DNA from: Sporichthyaceae bacterium
Lineage (GTDB): Bacteria > Actinomycetota > Actinomycetes > JACCUZ01
Assembly (NCBI GenBank): GCA_013698395.1
Contig: JACCUZ010000169.1
Coordinates: 1 to 9,552 of the forward strand
Length of the DNA stretch: 9,552 nucleotides
Direction: 5' to 3'
Of this stretch, positions 7,221-9,552 are shown one piece after another. The notes under the pieces are model-generated. The model was given only the letters and a program-made list of their open reading frames with translations. It was not told the DNA's origin and did no database searches. Every line of letters starts with the position of its first letter. Positions within the stretch are counted from its first letter, which is position 1. The position numbers were made by a program, and so were the translations under genes.

Positions 7221-7236
7221 AGATAGTGCGGTATCT
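7221..7236. promoter_or_regulatory. Inverted repeat upstream of kamA, possible operator
   Basis: AGATA (7221-7225) and TATCT (7232-7236) form a perfect 5-bp dyad around GTGCGG, in a locally AT-richer patch of a GC-rich intergenic region. It lies about 97 bases before the kamA start and about 98 bases from the methyltransferase start, that is, midway between two divergent genes. This placement would allow control of both. A TAGAGT at 7263-7268 is a possible -10 element for kamA, without a convincing -35. It does not share the GCACAAT half-site seen upstream of kamD. Confidence 0.35.
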
Positions 7237-7321
7237 AGGTCCTCCCACCGCAGAATCTCCCGTAGAGTGGCCGGAAGCCAGAAGGATTGACCGGGCGAAG
7301 GTGGCCTGTACCGCGAACCCC

Positions 7322-7328
7322 GAGGAGG
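7322..7328 (+). promoter_or_regulatory. Strong ribosome binding site of kamA
   Basis: GAGGAGG, an almost full complement of the 16S rRNA 3' end, sits four bases before GTG 7333 and fixes this as the kamA start. It is the clearest ribosome binding site in the window. Confidence 0.8.
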
Positions 7329-7332
7329 CGCC

Positions 7333-8799
7333 GTGACCGACACCGACGCCGGCCTCCAGCAGCCCTATCCCTACCGTCGCCGGGAGCTCATCGAGCCGGA
7401 CTGGCGGCGACTGCCGGGCTGGCGCGACGTGACCGCCCAGGAGTGGGCCAGCGCCCAGTGGCAGCGGGCCCACTGCGTGAAGAGCGTCCGGGCGCTGCAC
7501 CAGCTCATGGGCGACCTGCTCCAGGACCGGTTCTACGCCGACCTCGAGCGCGACCAGGCGGAGCGCGCGACCATGTCGATGCTGGTGCCTCCGCAGATGA
7601 TGAACACGATGGTTTCCGCGGGGGTGTCGGGACCGGCGGGACCGAAGCGGGCCGCCGCCCAGCAGACCTGGACCGAGGCCTTCTACGCCGACCCGGTGCG
7701 GAGGTACATGCTGCCGGTGTTCTCCGACCGGCGCACCGACTGGCCCAGCCACCCGCACGCCACGCGGGACTCCCTGCACGAGCACGACATGTGGGTCGCC
7801 GAGGGCCTGACCCACCGCTACCCGACCAAGGTGCTCGCCGAGCTGCTGCCGACCTGCCCGCAGTACTGCGGGCACTGCACGCGGATGGACCTGGTCGGAA
7901 ACTCGACGCCGGTGGTCGAGAAGCTGAGGTTCGACCTCAAGCCGGTCGCCCGCTACGACGCGATGATCGACTACCTCCGCCGCTCCCCAGGCGTGCGCGA
8001 CGTGGTGGTCTCCGGCGGCGACGTCGCCAACATGCCCTTCCGGAACCTCGAGACCTTCGTCGCGCGCCTGCTGGACATCGAGAACATCCGGGACATCCGG
8101 CTCGCGACCAAGGCCCTGATGGGACTTCCCCAGCACTGGCTCCAGGACGACGTGCGCGCCGGCATGCAGCGCCTGGCCACGGTCGCCCGGGCCCGGGGAG
8201 TGCACCTGGCGATCCACACCCACGTCAACAACGCCGCGTCGGTGACGCCACTGGTCGCGGATGCCACCAGGGCCATGCTCGAGGCCGGCGTGCGCGACGT
8301 GCGCAACCAGGGCGTACTCATGCACGGCGTGAACGCCACCACGGACGACCTGCTCGACCTGTGCTTCGCCCTGCTCGACGGGGCGGGGGTCATGCCCTAC
8401 TACTTCTACATGTGCGACATGATCCCGTTCTCGGAGCACTGGCGGGTCTCGGTGCGCGAGGCGCAGCGGCTCCAGCACGCCATCATGGGCTACCTGCCGG
8501 GGTTCGCGACGCCGCGGATCATCTGTGACGTTCCGTTCGTCGGGAAGCGGTGGGTGCACCAGACCGAGGAGTACGACGAGGAGCGGGGCATCTCGTACTG
8601 GACGAAGAACTACCGGACCGGGATCGAGACGGCCGACCCCGACGCCCTCAGCCGTCGCTACGAGTACTTCGACCCGATCCACACCCTTCCCGCCGCCGGG
8701 CGGGCGTGGTGGCGCGAGCACGGACCGGCCATCGACGAGACGGCCGCCTCGAACCGGGCGGGCGCGTCGCGCGCCGTGGCGGCGGCCCAGGTGGGTTGA
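7333..8799 (+). CDS. kamA: Lysine 2,3-aminomutase family radical SAM enzyme
   Basis: A 488-residue cytoplasmic enzyme predicted to convert L-lysine to L-beta-lysine using a [4Fe-4S] cluster, SAM and PLP. The radical SAM motif CxxxCxxC is CPQYCGHC (C175, C179, C182). R184, two residues on, matches substrate Arg134 of the Clostridium subterminale enzyme. VSGGD follows about 47 residues later. D362 (YMCDM) and D399 (ICDVP) are 37 residues apart, exactly like Asp293 and Asp330 that hold the substrate's terminal amino group, so lysine is the favoured substrate. K405 (VGKRW) is the likely PLP lysine. It differs from the clostridial enzyme in two ways: about 50 extra residues before the cluster, and D-V-P-F-V-G-K where the classic form has D-A-P-G-G-G-G-K, one residue shorter. 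The GTG start is set by GAGGAGG four bases upstream. It is divergent from the methyltransferase-kdd-amidohydrolase operon and convergent with the Lrp-type regulator. Another amino acid substrate remains possible. Confidence 0.9.
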   Translation: MTDTDAGLQQPYPYRRRELIEPDWRRLPGWRDVTAQEWASAQWQRAHCVKSVRALHQLMGDLLQDRFYADLERDQAERATMSMLVPPQMMNTMVSAGVSGPAGPKRAAAQQTWTEAFYADPVRRYMLPVFSDRRTDWPSHPHATRDSLHEHDMWVAEGLTHRYPTKVLAELLPTCPQYCGHCTRMDLVGNSTPVVEKLRFDLKPVARYDAMIDYLRRSPGVRDVVVSGGDVANMPFRNLETFVARLLDIENIRDIRLATKALMGLPQHWLQDDVRAGMQRLATVARARGVHLAIHTHVNNAASVTPLVADATRAMLEAGVRDVRNQGVLMHGVNATTDDLLDLCFALLDGAGVMPYYFYMCDMIPFSEHWRVSVREAQRLQHAIMGYLPGFATPRIICDVPFVGKRWVHQTEEYDEERGISYWTKNYRTGIETADPDALSRRYEYFDPIHTLPAAGRAWWREHGPAIDETAASNRAGASRAVAAAQVG

Positions 8800-8815
8800 G
8801 CCGGTGGTCGGCTCA
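8797..8815. terminator. Perfect hairpin at the kamA / lrp convergent junction
   Basis: TGAGCCG (8797-8803) and CGGCTCA (8809-8815) form an exact 7-bp stem around the loop GTGGT. The left arm begins with the kamA TGA and the right arm ends with the regulator's stop on the other strand, so the whole 13-base gap and both stops are used. It could act as a bidirectional terminator or transcript-end stabiliser. No T tract follows on either strand. Confidence 0.5.
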
Positions 8816-9262
8816 GATGTGCAGCGGCCGTGACTCGTACGGCGTGCTCAGCACGATGGTGGTCCGCGTGGTGACGTTGGCCTCGGCCCGGATCCGGGCC
8901 AGCAGTGCCTCGAGGTCAGAGGGCGTGCGCACCCGCACCTTGAGGATGTAGCTCTCGTCGCCGGCCACCGAGTGGCAGGCCTCGATGGCCGACATCGTGC
9001 GCAGCCGGTCGGGCGCGTCGTCGGGGGCGCTGGGGTCGATGGGGCGGATCGAGATGAACGCCGTCAGGGGCAGCTCGACCGCCTCCGGATCGACCACGGC
9101 GACGTAGCCCCGGATCACACCGCGCTCCTCCAGGCGGCGGACCCGCTGGTGCACCGCGGACGTGGACAGGCCGGTCGCCTTGCCCAGGTCGGTGTAGCTC
9201 ATCCGACCGTCACTGGCCAGCAGCCCCACGATCCGGCGGTCGATGTCCTCCACGGAGCCCAC
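8813..9262 (-). CDS. Lrp/AsnC family transcriptional regulator
   Basis: A 149-residue protein with the standard two-part Lrp layout. An N-terminal helix-turn-helix (about residues 5-53: DIDRRIVGLLASDGR, then TDLGKATGLSTSAVHQRVRRLEERGVI) is followed by a C-terminal RAM ligand-binding and oligomerisation domain (about 66-145), including CHSVAGDESYILKV (96-109), the usual Gly-Asp turn that binds amino acid effectors. Such proteins sense amino acids as dimers or octamers and bind dyad sites. GTG 9262 is taken as the start; GTG 9253 in the same frame would remove three residues and is equally credible, as neither has a strong ribosome binding site. It is convergent with kamA, 13 bases apart, so it most likely controls lysine catabolism in response to lysine or beta-lysine; this is inferred from position. 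Confidence 0.9.
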   Translation of the reverse strand: MGSVEDIDRRIVGLLASDGRMSYTDLGKATGLSTSAVHQRVRRLEERGVIRGYVAVVDPEAVELPLTAFISIRPIDPSAPDDAPDRLRTMSAIEACHSVAGDESYILKVRVRTPSDLEALLARIRAEANVTTRTTIVLSTPYESRPLHI

Positions 9263-9312
9263 CGTAACGGCCAGCTCGGTCGGCAGGCGGTCGGGAGACG
9301 GACCGACCGGCG

Positions 9313-9325
9313 GCGCACGGTGCGC
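9313..9325. promoter_or_regulatory. Possible autoregulatory dyad upstream of the Lrp-type gene
   Basis: GCGCAC and GTGCGC are perfect complements around a single G, 51 bases upstream of the regulator's GTG. Lrp-type genes are often autoregulated, so a dyad here is plausible. The sequence is wholly GC-rich, however, and does not resemble the dyad near kamD, so confidence is low. Confidence 0.25.
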
Positions 9326-9329
9326 ACCG

Positions 9330-9357
9330 CCGGCCGACCGACTCCAGCACCGGCCGG
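9330..9357 (-). terminator. GC-rich hairpin downstream of the small secreted protein gene
   Basis: CCGGCCG (9330-9336) and CGGCCGG (9351-9357) form a 7-bp all-GC stem with a 14-base loop. It starts four bases past the stop codon at 9362-9364 on the minus strand, the right position for a terminator of that gene. No T tract follows. Confidence 0.4.
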
Positions 9358-9361
9358 ACCC

Positions 9362-9552
9362 TCAGCGGACCCGGCGGATGCTGCCGTCCGACGAGCGGAC
9401 GTACTTCACCGCAGGACCCAGGACGGCCACGCCATCCCGGATTCCCGCGTGTACACCGGCGTGCCGCCCGCCCGAAGACGCCGCGGCGTCCGCCGACGTG
9501 GCAGGTAGAGCGACCGCGCCTGCCATGCCGGCCACCAGGGCCAGCAGGAAGG
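9362..9552 (-). CDS. Small secreted protein, C-terminal part (cut by window edge)
   Basis: The last 62 codons of a minus-strand gene that starts beyond the right edge, ending in TGA at 9362-9364. The visible part opens in a hydrophobic run (FLLALVAGMAGAVALPA, residues 1-17) followed by TSADAAAS, which reads as the core and cleavage region of a Sec signal peptide. The start codon should therefore lie only a few codons outside the window. The mature part would be only about 38-40 residues: a His/Gly-containing stretch (GGRHAGVHAG), then AVLGPAVKYVRSSDGSIRRVR at the C-terminus, basic and with no cysteine. I recognise no family. Codon choice is GC-ending like its neighbours, and the frame is uninterrupted, which supports a real gene. 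It is upstream of the Lrp-type gene on the same strand, but the intervening hairpin suggests a separate transcript. Confidence 0.6.
   Translation of the reverse strand, partial: FLLALVAGMAGAVALPATSADAAASSGGRHAGVHAGIRDGVAVLGPAVKYVRSSDGSIRRVR

Noticed and set aside
7198..8721. Long open frame on the minus strand opposite kamA
   Set aside because: Its protein is low-complexity Val/Arg/His-rich with no motif, a typical GC-rich antisense shadow; the plus strand carries full KamA motifs.

Overview
The window is GC-rich DNA with GTG as well as ATG starts and tightly packed genes. It most resembles an actinobacterium of the Nocardioides type. That placement is an inference from codon use, the style of the secreted FG-GAP protein and the gene families present; no marker gene fixes the taxon.

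Layout, left to right. (1) At 1-209 on the minus strand is the N-terminus of a lysine 5,6-aminomutase alpha subunit (kamD), cut by the window edge. (2) At 210-458 is a divergent intergenic region holding a perfect 7-bp inverted repeat flanked by an 8-bp direct repeat, a good operator candidate. (3) At 459-3590 on the plus strand are a large secreted FG-GAP repeat protein with a helical C-terminal domain and a PlsC-type acyltransferase. (4) At 3609-7123 on the minus strand is a three-gene operon: a class I methyltransferase, then 3,5-diaminohexanoate dehydrogenase (kdd), then a YtcJ-type amidohydrolase. (5) At 7333-8799 on the plus strand, divergent from that operon, is a lysine 2,3-aminomutase family radical SAM enzyme (kamA). 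(6) At 8813-9262 on the minus strand, convergent with kamA, is an Lrp/AsnC regulator. (7) At 9362-9552 on the minus strand is the C-terminal end of a small secreted protein.

The theme is lysine catabolism by the aminomutase ('fermentation') route. KamA would turn L-lysine into beta-lysine, KamD with an unseen KamE would move the terminal amino group to give 3,5-diaminohexanoate, and Kdd would oxidise this to 5-amino-3-oxohexanoate. The later enzymes (cleavage enzyme Kce, 3-aminobutyryl-CoA ammonia lyase Kal) and KamE are not in the window; they may lie beyond the left edge. The Lrp-type gene is the obvious candidate regulator.

Points that depart from the textbook pathway are: a KamA with a longer N-terminus and an altered loop before the PLP lysine; an amidohydrolase and a methyltransferase built into the kdd operon; a secreted carbohydrate-type protein and an acyltransferase sitting between kamD and the rest of the locus; and near-identical hairpins made from the stop codons of both convergent gene pairs.
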